64,000 nucleotides of DNA. Source: CAVQXR01 sp046330455 (GTDB taxonomy: Bacteria > Actinomycetota > Thermoleophilia > Gaiellales > Gaiellaceae). Positions 9,184 through 17,651 of this stretch are shown here, one piece after another (the stretch's first letter is position 1; every line of letters begins with the position of its first letter). The DNA is taken from positions 4,647 to 68,646 of the forward strand of contig JAXLSU010000015.1 of the NCBI GenBank assembly GCA_046330455.1. The letters run 5' to 3'. The translations under genes and the position numbers were made by a program. The notes below the pieces were generated by a model. That model was not told the DNA's origin. It made no database searches and saw nothing but the letters and a program-made list of their open reading frames with translations.

Positions 9184-10241
9184 GCAGCGGCCCAGCCGCG
9201 GGCGTACTGACCCGGCGGCTCGGCATCCTGTCCGAGCGCCCTCGCGGCGTGCAGCGGCCAGTAGGGGTTGCGCAGCAGCTCTCGCCCGAGCAGCACGAGA
9301 TCGGCCCTGCCGGTGCGGACGATCTCGTCGGCGCTCACCGGATCGCTGATCAGTCCGACGGCCGCTGTCGCGATCTCGGCGTCGCGGCGGACTGCCTCGG
9401 CGAACGGCACCTGGTAGCCCGGCGCCGTCGGGAGGCGCACGTCGGGGACGACTCCGGCCGAGCTGCAGTCGACGAGATCGACCTCCTCGCCCTTCAGGAC
9501 GCGGGCGAGCTCGACGGTCTGCTCGACGTCCCAGCCGCCCTCGACCCAGTCGGTGGCCGACACGCGCACGGCGAGCGGGAGCTCCTCCGGCCAGACGCCC
9601 CGGACGGCGCGAGCCGTCTCGACCGTGAGGCGGATGCGGTTCTCGAAGCTGCCGCCGTAGCGGTCATTGCGGTGGTTCGAGAGCGGAGAGAGGAAGGAGT
9701 GGAGGAGGTATCCGTGTGCGGAATGGAGCTCGAGCCACCGGTACCCTGCGGTGAGCGCCCGTCCGGCTGCGGCCACCCAGGCCGACCGGATCTCGGCGAT
9801 CTCCTCGACGGTCAGCTCGTGCGGAACCCGGTACCCGGGCCCGTACGGGAGCGGGCTCGCGCCCACCGGTTCCCACGCCTCGGGGAGCGGGGCGTCGTGC
9901 TCCCAGAGACGTCCGGTCCCGGCCTTGCGCCCTGCGTGCGCGAGCTGAAGCCCGGGAACGGCGCCGCGGGCGGCGATCAGGCCCGCGATCCGCGCGAACG
10001 GCTCGACGTGCTCGTCGCTCCAGATCCCGAGACAGAACGGGGAGATCCGCCCGCGCGCCTCGACGCCGGTAGCCTCGACGATCACAAGGCCGGAGCCGCC
10101 GACTGCGAGCGTTCCGTAGTGGACGAGATGCCAGTCGTTCGGGAGCCCGTCCGTGGAGCTGTACTGGCACATGGGCGAGACGCCGATCCGGTTCTTCAGC
10201 GTCACCGAGCGAATCGTGAGGGGGTCGAAGAGGTGGGGCAC
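9180..10241 (-). CDS. NADH:flavin oxidoreductase, old yellow enzyme (YqjM type)
   Basis: A 353-residue FMN-dependent ene-reductase. From the GTG at 10241 the protein begins VPHLFDPLTIRSVTLKNRI, the usual family N-terminus; upstream in-frame sequence is unlike the family. C25 and Y27 in SPMCQYS are the signature of the YqjM/class II branch. LQLAHAGRKA and ELHSAHGYLLHSFLSPLSN supply the flavin and substrate histidines, and NDRYGGSFENRIR is the conserved phosphate segment. It would reduce activated C=C bonds with NAD(P)H. It is coupled to the iolC-like gene. Physiological substrate unknown. Confidence 0.93.
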   Translation of the reverse strand: MPHLFDPLTIRSVTLKNRIGVSPMCQYSSTDGLPNDWHLVHYGTLAVGGSGLVIVEATGVEARGRISPFCLGIWSDEHVEPFARIAGLIAARGAVPGLQLAHAGRKAGTGRLWEHDAPLPEAWEPVGASPLPYGPGYRVPHELTVEEIAEIRSAWVAAAGRALTAGYRWLELHSAHGYLLHSFLSPLSNHRNDRYGGSFENRIRLTVETARAVRGVWPEELPLAVRVSATDWVEGGWDVEQTVELARVLKGEEVDLVDCSSAGVVPDVRLPTAPGYQVPFAEAVRRDAEIATAAVGLISDPVSADEIVRTGRADLVLLGRELLRNPYWPLHAARALGQDAEPPGQYARGWAAA

Positions 10242-10277
10242 GGCAGGCCCGACGATACCGGCTGTGCGCGGGCTCCT

Positions 10278-10685
10278 ATGCTGGAAGCGATGGAGACGAC
10301 GGGGAGCGAGCGCTCGCGCGTCCGGCCGCTGTGGTTCGCGCTCGCGTGCCTGAGTCTCGCGCTCGGCGCGATCGGTGTCGTGGTCCCCGGGCTGCCGACG
10401 ACGCCGTTCGTGATCCTCGCCGCCTGGGCGGCGGCGCGGAGCTCGCCGAGGCTCCACGGCTGGCTCGTCGAGCACCGTCTCTTCGGGCCGCTGATCCATG
10501 ACTGGCGTGCGTACCGGGCCGTGAGCCGGCGGGCGAAGGGTGCCGCAACCGCCTCGATGGGGGTCTGCGCGGCGGTCCTGTTCCTGGTCGGCCCAACCAC
10601 CTGGGTGGCCGCCGCCGGCGTCGGGATCATGGCGATCGTCGCCACGTGGCTCTGGCTTCGCCCCGAGCCGCCCCCGCGCGATTAG
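10278..10685 (+). CDS. YbaN/DUF454 family small membrane protein
   Basis: A 135-residue protein with three predicted membrane segments. The motif GVVVPGLPTTPFVILAAWAAARSSPRLHGWLVEH with RLFGPLIHDWR is the DUF454 (YbaN) signature; function is unknown in all family members I know. The ATG at 10278 is used; a second ATG at 10290 is possible and neither has a clear ribosome site. It is divergent from the old yellow enzyme gene 36 bases away and convergent with the following oxidoreductase gene. Confidence 0.85.
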   Translation: MLEAMETTGSERSRVRPLWFALACLSLALGAIGVVVPGLPTTPFVILAAWAAARSSPRLHGWLVEHRLFGPLIHDWRAYRAVSRRAKGAATASMGVCAAVLFLVGPTTWVAAAGVGIMAIVATWLWLRPEPPPRD

Positions 10686-10690
10686 CCGGG

Positions 10691-11662
10691 CTACCCCGCG
10701 AGCGTCTCGACGCGCGTGACGACCTCGCGGCAGAGGGCGCCGATCTGCCGGGGGTCGTCCGTGTACTGGGACGGCTTGAAGCAGATCGTTCGGAACCCCC
10801 GCGCCACCTGCGCCGGCACGGCTTCGAGCGCCTGCTCGAGGTCTGCGGTCGTGTCCGGACCGGAGAACGTTCCCCGGAGCCCGCCGACCAGCTCCAGCTC
10901 GGCGAGGTCGCGTCCCGCCGCGGCCATCGCCGCTCGCAGCCGCTCGAGCTCCTCGTCGCTCGGCTGACCGAGCGGGTGGAAGCCCTGCGCGTAGGTCACG
11001 ACGCGGCGCAGCAGCCGGTCGTGGAGCGAGGAGCCGCCGAGCCAGATCGTCGGCCCGCCGGTGCGAAACGGCTTCGGCTCGACGTAGACGTCGTGGAAGG
11101 CGAGCTCCTGACCCTCGTACGAGGCGGGCGTGTCACACCAGGCCGCCCGGTAGGCGCCGAGGTGGTCGTCCAGCAATCGCCCCCGGCGCTCGAACGGGAC
11201 TCCGAGCGCCTCGTACTCCTCGCGGTGCCAGCTCACGGTGGGCTGGACGACGAGGCGTCCCTCCGAGAGGAGGTCGAGCGTCGCGAGCTGCTTCGCGAGC
11301 AGCAGCGGGTGGCGAAGCGGCGCAATGATCGCGCACGCGGCAAGCCGGACGCGGTTCGTGACCGCTGCGATCGCCGACAGGAGCACGAGCGAGTCGGGCC
11401 ACGGCGTCGCCGGATCCTGGTTGCCGGGGAGCGCGTACTCGCGCGGGTTCTCCATCCGACCGTTCGCCCCGGCGCCGGGGCCGAGCACGACGTGCTCGCT
11501 GACCATGATCGTGTCGATTCCTGCGTCCTCGGCCTCGACCGCGATCCGCACGAGCGCCCGCAGGTCGCGGGGCGGCGTGAGCGTCCAGTTCTCACTGAGG
11601 ACGAGGACGACCCGCGTGCGGGCCCGGGGCGCCTGTGCCGTGTCTTCCATCCCGCGCCGCAT
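10691..11662 (-). CDS. LLM class F420-dependent oxidoreductase
   Basis: A 323-residue luciferase-like oxidoreductase of the TIGR03619-type actinobacterial branch. IAVEAEDAGIDTIMVSEHVVLGP and NPREYALPGNQ near the start are typical, as is LLAKQLATLDLLSEGRLVVQPTVSW. The mid-region PTIWLGGSS binds cofactor phosphate. The start at 11662 (MRRGMEDTAQ) may be a few codons long; a second ATG is four codons in. It faces a divergently transcribed GcvT-like gene, and the 71 bases between them hold a well-formed promoter for that gene. Confidence 0.87.
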   Translation of the reverse strand: MRRGMEDTAQAPRARTRVVLVLSENWTLTPPRDLRALVRIAVEAEDAGIDTIMVSEHVVLGPGAGANGRMENPREYALPGNQDPATPWPDSLVLLSAIAAVTNRVRLAACAIIAPLRHPLLLAKQLATLDLLSEGRLVVQPTVSWHREEYEALGVPFERRGRLLDDHLGAYRAAWCDTPASYEGQELAFHDVYVEPKPFRTGGPTIWLGGSSLHDRLLRRVVTYAQGFHPLGQPSDEELERLRAAMAAAGRDLAELELVGGLRGTFSGPDTTADLEQALEAVPAQVARGFRTICFKPSQYTDDPRQIGALCREVVTRVETLAG

Positions 11663-11692
11663 CCTATTGCCGGCAGGGTGTGAGATGTTCGA

Positions 11693-11726
11693 CTGACTTG
11701 ACAGTCAGGCTAAAGAACCGTAAGCT
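11693..11726 (+). promoter_or_regulatory. Promoter with inverted repeat around -35, likely leaderless
   Basis: TTGACA at 11698-11703 and TAAGCT at 11721-11726 are separated by exactly 17 bases. The -10 ends 7 bases before the ATG at 11734, so transcription would begin at or next to the start codon. CTGAC (11693-11697) and GTCAG (11704-11708) form a perfect inverted repeat around the -35, a plausible repressor site. Confidence 0.6.
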
Positions 11727-11733
11727 GGATGCC

Positions 11734-12912
11734 ATGATGAACACCACCATTCCGTCCAGCACAACCCTCTACTTCGGCCCGTGGTACCGGCGCTCGCCGT
11801 TCTTCGGATCGACGCTCGCCGCCGGCTGCCGGGCGTACGACATCTACAACAAGATGTACCTCCCGGCCGAGTACGACGACCCGGAGGTCGAGTACCGCGC
11901 CCTGACCGACGCCGTGACGCTCTGGGACGTCGGCGTCGAGCGCACCGTGCAGGTCAGCGGCCCCGACGCCGACCGGCTGATCGACCTCGTGACCTGCCGC
12001 GACCTGACCAGGTGCGAGGTCGGCCAGGGCAAGTACATGCTCGTGACGGCCCCCGACGGCGGCATCGTCAACGACCCGGTGCTCCTGCACGTGGCCGACA
12101 ACACCTGGTGGATGCAGCTCGCAGATTCAGACGCCGGCCTCTACACGCTCGGCGTGCTCTCCCAGCTCGATCTCGATGCGGAGGTCTCGTATCCCGACGT
12201 CCACCCCGTGCAGGTCCAGGGACCGCTCTCGGCCGCGACGCTCGCGAAGCTGGTCGGCGACGGGATCTACGACCTCGGGTACTACCGCTGCGGCCACTTC
12301 GAGGTCGACGGGATCCCGGTCGTGATCAGCCGCACCGGCTGGTCGGCCGTTCCCGGGTTCGAGGTCAACCTGCTCGACGGGAGCCGCGGCGCCGACCTCT
12401 GGGACGCCATCGTCGGTGCCGGCGAGGAGCACGGGATCCGGCCGATCGCCCCCTGCGAGCCCCGGCGGATCGAGGCTGGCATCTTCAACTGGGGCTCCGA
12501 CATCACGCTGCGCGACACGCCGTTCCACGTGATGGGCCTCGAGCGCCTGGTCGAGGAGCAGGAGCAGGACTACATCGGCAAGGACGCGCTCGAGCGAATC
12601 CGGCAGGAGGGCGTCGACCGCAAGCTCGTCGGCATCGAGTTCGACGAGACCGAGCCGCTGACGGGCATCGGCACCGCCTGGCCTGCCTTCGACGGGGCGC
12701 GCGAGGTCGGGCGGGTCACCGCTGCGGTCTGGTCGCCCGGGCTCGAGCGCAACATCGGCTACGTCTGGGTCCCGACCGAGCTGGCCGGCCCCGGTCAGCG
12801 GCTGCGCGTCGAGTCCGAGCACGGCGAGCTGAACGGGCAGACGGCCGCGATCCCGTTCGTCGACCCGCGCAAGGAGCGCCCGGCCGCACCCCTGCGCCGC
12901 GCCGGAGCCTAG
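11734..12912 (+). CDS. Aminomethyltransferase family protein (GcvT/DmdA-like)
   Basis: A 392-residue tetrahydrofolate-dependent fold protein related to glycine-cleavage T protein and DMSP demethylase DmdA. VEYRALTDAVTLWDVGVERTVQVSGPDA is the conserved substrate/folate region, GGIVNDPVLLHVADNTWWM and QGPLSAATLAKLVGDGIYDLGYYRC follow, and FEVNLLDGSRGADLWDAI is also typical. It starts at ATG 11734 right after a leaderless-type promoter; a second ATG follows immediately. Divergent from an LLM oxidoreductase and close to a GntR regulator and a carbamoylsarcosine-amidase-like gene, it may take part in demethylation of an N- or S-methyl compound. Substrate not determinable. Confidence 0.85.
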   Translation: MMNTTIPSSTTLYFGPWYRRSPFFGSTLAAGCRAYDIYNKMYLPAEYDDPEVEYRALTDAVTLWDVGVERTVQVSGPDADRLIDLVTCRDLTRCEVGQGKYMLVTAPDGGIVNDPVLLHVADNTWWMQLADSDAGLYTLGVLSQLDLDAEVSYPDVHPVQVQGPLSAATLAKLVGDGIYDLGYYRCGHFEVDGIPVVISRTGWSAVPGFEVNLLDGSRGADLWDAIVGAGEEHGIRPIAPCEPRRIEAGIFNWGSDITLRDTPFHVMGLERLVEEQEQDYIGKDALERIRQEGVDRKLVGIEFDETEPLTGIGTAWPAFDGAREVGRVTAAVWSPGLERNIGYVWVPTELAGPGQRLRVESEHGELNGQTAAIPFVDPRKERPAAPLRRAGA

Positions 12913-13652
12913 ACAGGATCGCCACGGAGGCGGGCCGCGAACGACCGGGCGGCCCGCGACGTGGCAGACAGCGAGGGGGCGGAGCTCGCCTCGCGCTCGG
13001 CGTAGCCGGCCAGGAGGTCGCGGGCCCGGGTGCTGTGGCGTTCGAGGACCTCGCGAAGCGCCGCCGGGTCACCGCGCTCGATCGCCTCGATCAGCTCGCG
13101 ATGCTCGGCCTGCGCCGCCGCCTGCCCCTCGAGCCGGTTCACGGCGACCCGCGAGTACGGCTCGATCATCGTCAGGACACGCGTCGCCACGCTCGCGAAC
13201 TGGGGCAGCGCGGCGATCCGGTAGAGCTCGAGGTGGAAGACGTAGTTCAGGTCGCTCCACTCGTCGCCGTCGCTCGCGGTGTCCATGTCCTCGACGAGCC
13301 GGCGGATCGCCGCCAGATCCGACGGCCCTGCGTTGCGGACGATCGCATCGGCGAGCGCGGGCTCGACGAGCGCCCGCAGCGACCACAGCTCGTGGATCTC
13401 CTCGGGCGCGAGCAGCGTGACGCGGGCGCCCTCGTCGGTGAAGGTGACGAGACCCTCGGCCGCCAGGGAGTGGAGGGCCTCGCGCACCGGGATCTTGCTG
13501 ACGCCGAGCGCCTCGGCCAGAGCCGACTGGACGAGCGGGGCGCCGGGCGCGAGCAGGCGCTGGCGGATCGCGTCCCGGATCACGTCGGCTACCGGAAGGC
13601 GGGGCTCGATGCCGCTCCGGGCCGGCGCCACGCTCGCCGTCGAGGTTCTCAT
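12909..13652 (-). CDS. GntR family transcriptional regulator (FadR/FCD subfamily)
   Basis: A winged-helix protein of 247 residues from the ATG at 13652; 13 further codons upstream are possible but would run over the operator. The DNA-binding part is VADVIRDAIRQRLLAPGAPL with LAEALGVSKIPVREALHSLAAEGLV. The C-terminal FCD ligand domain carries LWSLRALVEPALAD and the metal-type pattern D..N..FH and H in QAEHRELIEAI. It is divergent from the isochorismatase-like gene, with two AGTATACG sites between them, so autoregulation and control of that gene are likely. It ends tail-to-tail with the GcvT-like gene with a 4-base overlap. Confidence 0.9.
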   Translation of the reverse strand: MRTSTASVAPARSGIEPRLPVADVIRDAIRQRLLAPGAPLVQSALAEALGVSKIPVREALHSLAAEGLVTFTDEGARVTLLAPEEIHELWSLRALVEPALADAIVRNAGPSDLAAIRRLVEDMDTASDGDEWSDLNYVFHLELYRIAALPQFASVATRVLTMIEPYSRVAVNRLEGQAAAQAEHRELIEAIERGDPAALREVLERHSTRARDLLAGYAEREASSAPSLSATSRAARSFAARLRGDPV

Positions 13653-13657
13653 GGCTC

Positions 13658-13714
13658 GAGTATACGCATCCCGCCAGACGGCGCTTGACACATTCCAAGT
13701 ATACGTAGTATTCT
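13658..13714 (+). promoter_or_regulatory. GntR operator pair and promoter
   Basis: The sequence AGTATACG occurs at 13659-13666 and 13698-13705, 39 bases apart, each centred on the palindrome GTATAC, a form used by FadR/FCD-type regulators. The right copy lies between TTGACA (13685-13690) and possible -10 boxes TAGTAT (13706) or TATTCT (13709), so binding would block the plus-strand promoter; the left copy lies just upstream of the gntR start. Confidence 0.6.
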
Positions 13715-13762
13715 TGAGCCGTCGTCACCCGAGCCGGGCGCGACCGGCGAAAGGAGAGCCCC

Positions 13763-14479
13763 ATGAGCACCGCCCACGAGGTCGTCGAGGCCCTGAAGAC
13801 CGTCTTCGACGCCGACACCGGCATCTATCAGCAGCGCGGCTTCCAGCGTCGCGTCGGGTTCGGGAAGCGGCCCGCGCTCGTTCACATCGATCTGGCGAAC
13901 GCCTGGACGCGACCGGGCCACGCGTTCTCGTGCGAGCACATGGACACGATCATCCCCGCCGTGCAGGCGCTGAACGAGGCCGGTCGGGCGAAGGGAATCC
14001 CCGTCGTCTACACGACGACCGCGTACGAGACCGAGGGCCCGAACTCCGACATGGGCCTCTGGGTTCACAAGATCCCCGTCGAGCAGCTCCAGCTCGGCAC
14101 CGAGGCCGTCGCGATCGACGATCGCATCGCGCCGGCGCCCGGCGAGCCCGTGATCGTGAAGAAGCGAGCCTCCGGCTTCCACGGTACGAACCTGTCGAGC
14201 TACCTGAACGCCCACGGCGTCGACACGGTGATCCTCACCGGCGTCACGATGGCCGGCTGCGTACGCCATTCGACCGAGGATGCGATCGCTGAAGGCTTCC
14301 GCCCGATCGTCGTGCGCGAGGCGGTCGGCGACCGCGTTCCCGGCGTCGTCGAGTGGAACCTCTTCGACATCGACGCGAAGTTCGGTGACGTCGAGCCGCT
14401 CTCGCGCGTGCTCGAGTACCTCGAGGGGATCGAGCAGTTCGAGAGCCGCGCCGCCGCGGCGGTCGCCGCACGGGCATAG
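13763..14479 (+). CDS. Isochorismatase-fold cysteine hydrolase (N-carbamoylsarcosine amidase-like)
   Basis: A 238-residue cysteine hydrolase. The catalytic triad is visible as D43 in HIDLANAWT, K134 in VKKRASGF and C166 in TMAGCVRHSTEDA. Overall layout, including the N-terminal extension YQQRGFQRRVGFGKRPALVHIDL, resembles N-carbamoylsarcosine and related amidases. AAAGGAGAG precedes the ATG. It is controlled from the operator shared with the GntR regulator and is followed 12 bases later by a phosphoesterase gene. With the GcvT/DmdA-like gene nearby, breakdown of a methylated or carbamoylated amine is a reasonable guess. Confidence 0.87.
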   Translation: MSTAHEVVEALKTVFDADTGIYQQRGFQRRVGFGKRPALVHIDLANAWTRPGHAFSCEHMDTIIPAVQALNEAGRAKGIPVVYTTTAYETEGPNSDMGLWVHKIPVEQLQLGTEAVAIDDRIAPAPGEPVIVKKRASGFHGTNLSSYLNAHGVDTVILTGVTMAGCVRHSTEDAIAEGFRPIVVREAVGDRVPGVVEWNLFDIDAKFGDVEPLSRVLEYLEGIEQFESRAAAAVAARA

Positions 14480-14491
14480 GCTCCGCGTGCC

Positions 14492-15229
14492 ATGCGCACG
14501 GCCCTCATCTCCGACACGCACGGGAACGCGGTTGCACTGCGTGCCGTGCTCGACGAGCTCGCCCAGGACGGCATCGAGCAGGCCGTCTGCCTCGGCGACG
14601 TCGCCCAGGGCGGACCGGAGCCGGGCGCCTGCCTCGACCTGGTCGCCGGGCTCGGGTGCCCGGTCGTGATGGGCAACGCCGACGCCTTCGTGCTCGATCC
14701 GGCGGCGGCGGAGAACGAGCCCGTGAGCGAGCGGCAGCTGGCCGTGCGGAACTGGACGCTCGCGCAGCTGACCCCGGCCCAGCAGGCCTTCATGGCCTCG
14801 TTCCGACCGACCGTCGAGGTCGACCTCGGCGACGGGCGCACGCTGCTCGCGTTCCACGGGACACCGCGGTCGAATGAGGAGCTCGTGTTCCCGACGACAC
14901 CCGAAGCGGAGTACCGCGAGCGACTCGGTGCTCTCGGTCACGACCTCGTCGCGGGCGGTCATATCCACCTTCCCTACGTCCGCCGGATCGGTGCTGCTCA
15001 GTTCGTGAACCCCGGCAGCGTCGGCCTCGGCTACGACCACGAGCAGGACGAGACCGACCTCCGGTTCGATCCGTGGGCCGCCTATGCGATCGTCACCACG
15101 GGAGCTGGCAAGCTCCGGATCGAGCTGCGACGAACGCCGTTCGACGTGGGGGCGGTGATCCGGTCGATCAGCGAGAGCGGGAACCCGGGCGCAGACGAGC
15201 TCGTCCGCGGCTGGTCGCCTCGTACCTGA
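14492..15229 (+). CDS. Calcineurin-like metallophosphoesterase (YfcE/MJ0936 type)
   Basis: A 245-residue phosphoesterase. Metal-binding motifs are SDTHGN at the start, CLGDVAQGGP, GNAD and GGHIHLPYVRRIG, in the family order. The small size and single domain match YfcE-like phosphodiesterases that hydrolyse small or cyclic phosphodiesters. It lies 12 bases after the amidase gene, likely in one transcript. The link between the two activities is not obvious. Confidence 0.88.
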   Translation: MRTALISDTHGNAVALRAVLDELAQDGIEQAVCLGDVAQGGPEPGACLDLVAGLGCPVVMGNADAFVLDPAAAENEPVSERQLAVRNWTLAQLTPAQQAFMASFRPTVEVDLGDGRTLLAFHGTPRSNEELVFPTTPEAEYRERLGALGHDLVAGGHIHLPYVRRIGAAQFVNPGSVGLGYDHEQDETDLRFDPWAAYAIVTTGAGKLRIELRRTPFDVGAVIRSISESGNPGADELVRGWSPRT

Positions 15230-15342
15230 GAGCCGAGCTCGGCCGAGGTCCGGCCCGAAGCGCGCTGGACGGAGTCTGGCGGTCACGATCCGGCCCACCT
15301 GCGGCTCGGCAGCCAAGAATCTCCATTTGTTTCTATCTTCTA

Positions 15343-15354
15343 ATCTCTTGAGAT
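15343..15354 (+). promoter_or_regulatory. Inverted repeat operator for ArsR regulator
   Basis: ATCTC-TT-GAGAT, a perfect 5-bp inverted repeat, lies 6 bases before the arsR-like start in a strikingly AT-rich stretch (15318-15360) within otherwise GC-rich DNA. It is probably the promoter/operator of the hyf-like operon, autoregulated by its first gene. Confidence 0.55.
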
Positions 15355-15360
15355 AACAAT

Positions 15361-15708
15361 ATGATCCAGGCCGTGCCGCACCGCATCCGTCCTGTCTACG
15401 AGATCAAGGCGAATCTCTTCCGGGTGCTCGGGCACCCGGCCCGGGTGCGGATCCTCGAGCTGCTGCGCGAGGGCGAACGCTCGGTGGGCGCCCTGCAGGC
15501 TGAGTTGGGGCTCGAGTCCGGGGGGACGTCGCAGCACCTGGCAGCGCTGAGGCAGGTCGGTCTCGTCGAGTCGCGGCGCGAGGGTACGAGCGTCCTCTAC
15601 CGCGTCTCGGACGAGCGGGTGTTCGACCTCCTCGAGGCAGGCCGCGCGCTCGTGACGCGCCGCCTCGAGGAGCAGCAGTCGATGTTGCAGGAGCTCACGG
15701 AGTCGTGA
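15361..15708 (+). CDS. ArsR family transcriptional regulator of hyf-like operon
   Basis: A 115-residue winged-helix repressor. IKANLFRVLGHPARVRILELL, SVGALQAELGLESGGTSQHLAALRQVGLV and GTSVLYRVSDERV are the ArsR core. No CxC metal motif is seen in the recognition helix, so it probably does not sense thiophilic metals in the classic way. Its TGA overlaps the GTG of the first membrane subunit gene, so it is part of the operon. Mycobacterium tuberculosis has the same arrangement, an ArsR regulator (Rv0081) heading the hyc-like genes Rv0082-Rv0087, which supports homology of the whole locus. Confidence 0.9.
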   Translation: MIQAVPHRIRPVYEIKANLFRVLGHPARVRILELLREGERSVGALQAELGLESGGTSQHLAALRQVGLVESRREGTSVLYRVSDERVFDLLEAGRALVTRRLEEQQSMLQELTES

Positions 15709-17651
15709 GCCTCGCCGCCGTGCTGATCGCCGGCGCGGTGGCGCTCGGCGCCGGAGGCGTGCTCGCCGCGCTGCGGACGACGTTCGCGGCCGGTCTCGCC
15801 GTCCAGGCCGGCGGAGCCGCGTTGCTCGGGGCGGGCGGATTCTGGGCGCTCGCCTCGGGAGCGGAGGCCGGCTCGTCCTTCTCGAGCTCGTTCGAGCCGA
15901 GCGTCGGTGTCGACGGTCTCACGGCCCTGTTTCTCGGCGTGCTCGGGGCAATCGCCCTGGCCGCGCTGCTCTTCGCAGTGCGGTACCTGATTCCGTCGCC
16001 ACGGGGGCGGGCGATCGGCGCCCTCACCGCCGGCTTCGTGCTCGCGCAGGCGCTCGTGCTGGTCGCGCGCGACCCGCTCACCTTCCTCGTCGGCTGGGAG
16101 GCGATGACGCTGCTGCCGGCCGCGGTGATCCTCGTCGGGCGCTCCGACCGCGAGGCGCGCCGCACGGTCTTCGTGTACGTGGCGCTGACCCATCTCGCGG
16201 GCGCCGGGACCTGGGCGGCCGTGCTGCTCCTCGCACGCGCCGGAGCGATCGGGGACGCCTCGGCCCTCGTCCCGGGATCGGGGCTGCAGATCGCGATCGC
16301 GCTCGCCGCTCTCGTCGGGATGGGGGCGAAGGCCGGGCTGATGCCGCTGCACGTCTGGCTTCCACGCGCCCACCCGATTGCGCCCGCGCACGTCTCGGCA
16401 CTGATGAGCGGGGTGATGATCAAGGTCGCCCTCTACGGGCTCGTGCGCGTCCTCGTCGACTGGCTGGGCCCCTTGCCGGAGTGGCTCGGCGTCCTCGTGC
16501 TCGCGGTCGGAGCCTTCTCGGCCGTGGCCGGCGTCGTGTACGCGCTGTTCCAGCACGACCTGAAGCGCCTGCTCGCCTTCCATTCGATCGAGAACGTCGG
16601 GATCATCGTGCTCGGCCTCGGCGCGTGCCTGCTCCTCCGGGCCCGCGGAGCCGAGGCCTGGGCGGCGTTCGCGCTCGCTGCCGCGCTGCTGCACACGGTC
16701 AACCACGCGATCTTCAAGGCGCTCCTGTTTCTCGGGGCCGGGGCGTTCGACCGCGCGGTCGGCTCGCTCGAGCTCGATCGCCTGGGCGGCCTTCTGCGCC
16801 GGATGCCGTGGACGGGCGCCGCGTTCCTCGTCGGTGCGATGGCAATCGCCGGGCTTCCGCCGCTGAACGGCTTCGCCTCGGAGTGGCTGACGCTGCAGTC
16901 GCTGCTCCGGGTGCCGGCCTACGGCGGGATCGGAGACGGCGTGGCCGGCGCGATCGCGCTCGCGGCACTGGCCTCGACGGCGGCGCTCGCCGTGTTCTGC
17001 TTCGTGAAGGTCGTCGGGCTCGTGCTGCTCGGCCCGCCGCGCCGTCCCTCTGTCGAGGCTGCCGTCGAAGCTCCGGTCCCGATGCGGGCCGCTGTGGCAG
17101 GGCTCGCGGCCGGTTGCGTCGCGCTCGGGGTCGCGCCGGGACTCCTGTTCGGGCCACTCGTGGGGCTCGCTCCGTGGGCGGTGGCGGCGCCCGCGACCGT
17201 CGGGCTCGACGTACCGTCCACCGGTTCGCTGCCGACCGGGACGATCGCGCTCGTTCTCGCTGGGCTCGTCGGCGTGCTGGCTCTCGCCCGCGGCCGCCGC
17301 GTTGCTGCGCCGGCGCCGACCTGGGCCTGCGGGCAGCTCGTCGAGCCGCCGCTTCGCTGGACGAGCGCCGGGTTCACGAAGCCGCTGCGGCTCGTGCTCG
17401 AGGCCGTGCTCCGGCCGCAGCGCGAGATCACGCTGCGAACGGAGGGCGGCGTCGTCCAGGAGGTCGGCTACGAGGGCCACGTACCGCACCTGATCGAGGA
17501 GCGCCTGTACCGACCGGCGACCGGGCTCGCCCTCGCGGGCGCCGCCCGCGCGAGACGGCTACAGAGCGGGCGACTCGGCACGTACGTCGCCTACCTGCTC
17601 GGGCTCGTGGTGGTGCTGCTCGCGGCCGCGAAGCTGGGGGTGATCGGATGA
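15705..17651 (+). CDS. hyfB: Hydrogenase-4 subunit B-like antiporter-type membrane protein
   Basis: A 648-residue, multi-spanning proton-antiporter-like subunit of the NuoL/HyfB/HycC family. Key features are VGWEAMTLLPAAVILV, GMGAKAGLMPLHVWLPRAHPIAPAHVSALMSGVMIKVALYG with the lysine and charged residues of the proton channel, and LKRLLAFHSIENVGII. The C-terminal part is long and ends in a further membrane helix. The GTG start overlaps the arsR stop. It would form the proton-translocating arm of a membrane-bound complex with the following genes. NuoL itself is excluded by the neighbours. Confidence 0.88.
   Translation: MSLAAVLIAGAVALGAGGVLAALRTTFAAGLAVQAGGAALLGAGGFWALASGAEAGSSFSSSFEPSVGVDGLTALFLGVLGAIALAALLFAVRYLIPSPRGRAIGALTAGFVLAQALVLVARDPLTFLVGWEAMTLLPAAVILVGRSDREARRTVFVYVALTHLAGAGTWAAVLLLARAGAIGDASALVPGSGLQIAIALAALVGMGAKAGLMPLHVWLPRAHPIAPAHVSALMSGVMIKVALYGLVRVLVDWLGPLPEWLGVLVLAVGAFSAVAGVVYALFQHDLKRLLAFHSIENVGIIVLGLGACLLLRARGAEAWAAFALAAALLHTVNHAIFKALLFLGAGAFDRAVGSLELDRLGGLLRRMPWTGAAFLVGAMAIAGLPPLNGFASEWLTLQSLLRVPAYGGIGDGVAGAIALAALASTAALAVFCFVKVVGLVLLGPPRRPSVEAAVEAPVPMRAAVAGLAAGCVALGVAPGLLFGPLVGLAPWAVAAPATVGLDVPSTGSLPTGTIALVLAGLVGVLALARGRRVAAPAPTWACGQLVEPPLRWTSAGFTKPLRLVLEAVLRPQREITLRTEGGVVQEVGYEGHVPHLIEERLYRPATGLALAGAARARRLQSGRLGTYVAYLLGLVVVLLAAAKLGVIG

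Noticed and set aside
15597..17489. A 630-codon minus-strand frame opposite the hyfB-like gene
   Set aside because: Highly charged, repeat-like Arg/Glu/Asp translation typical of the shadow frame of a hydrophobic membrane protein at high G+C.
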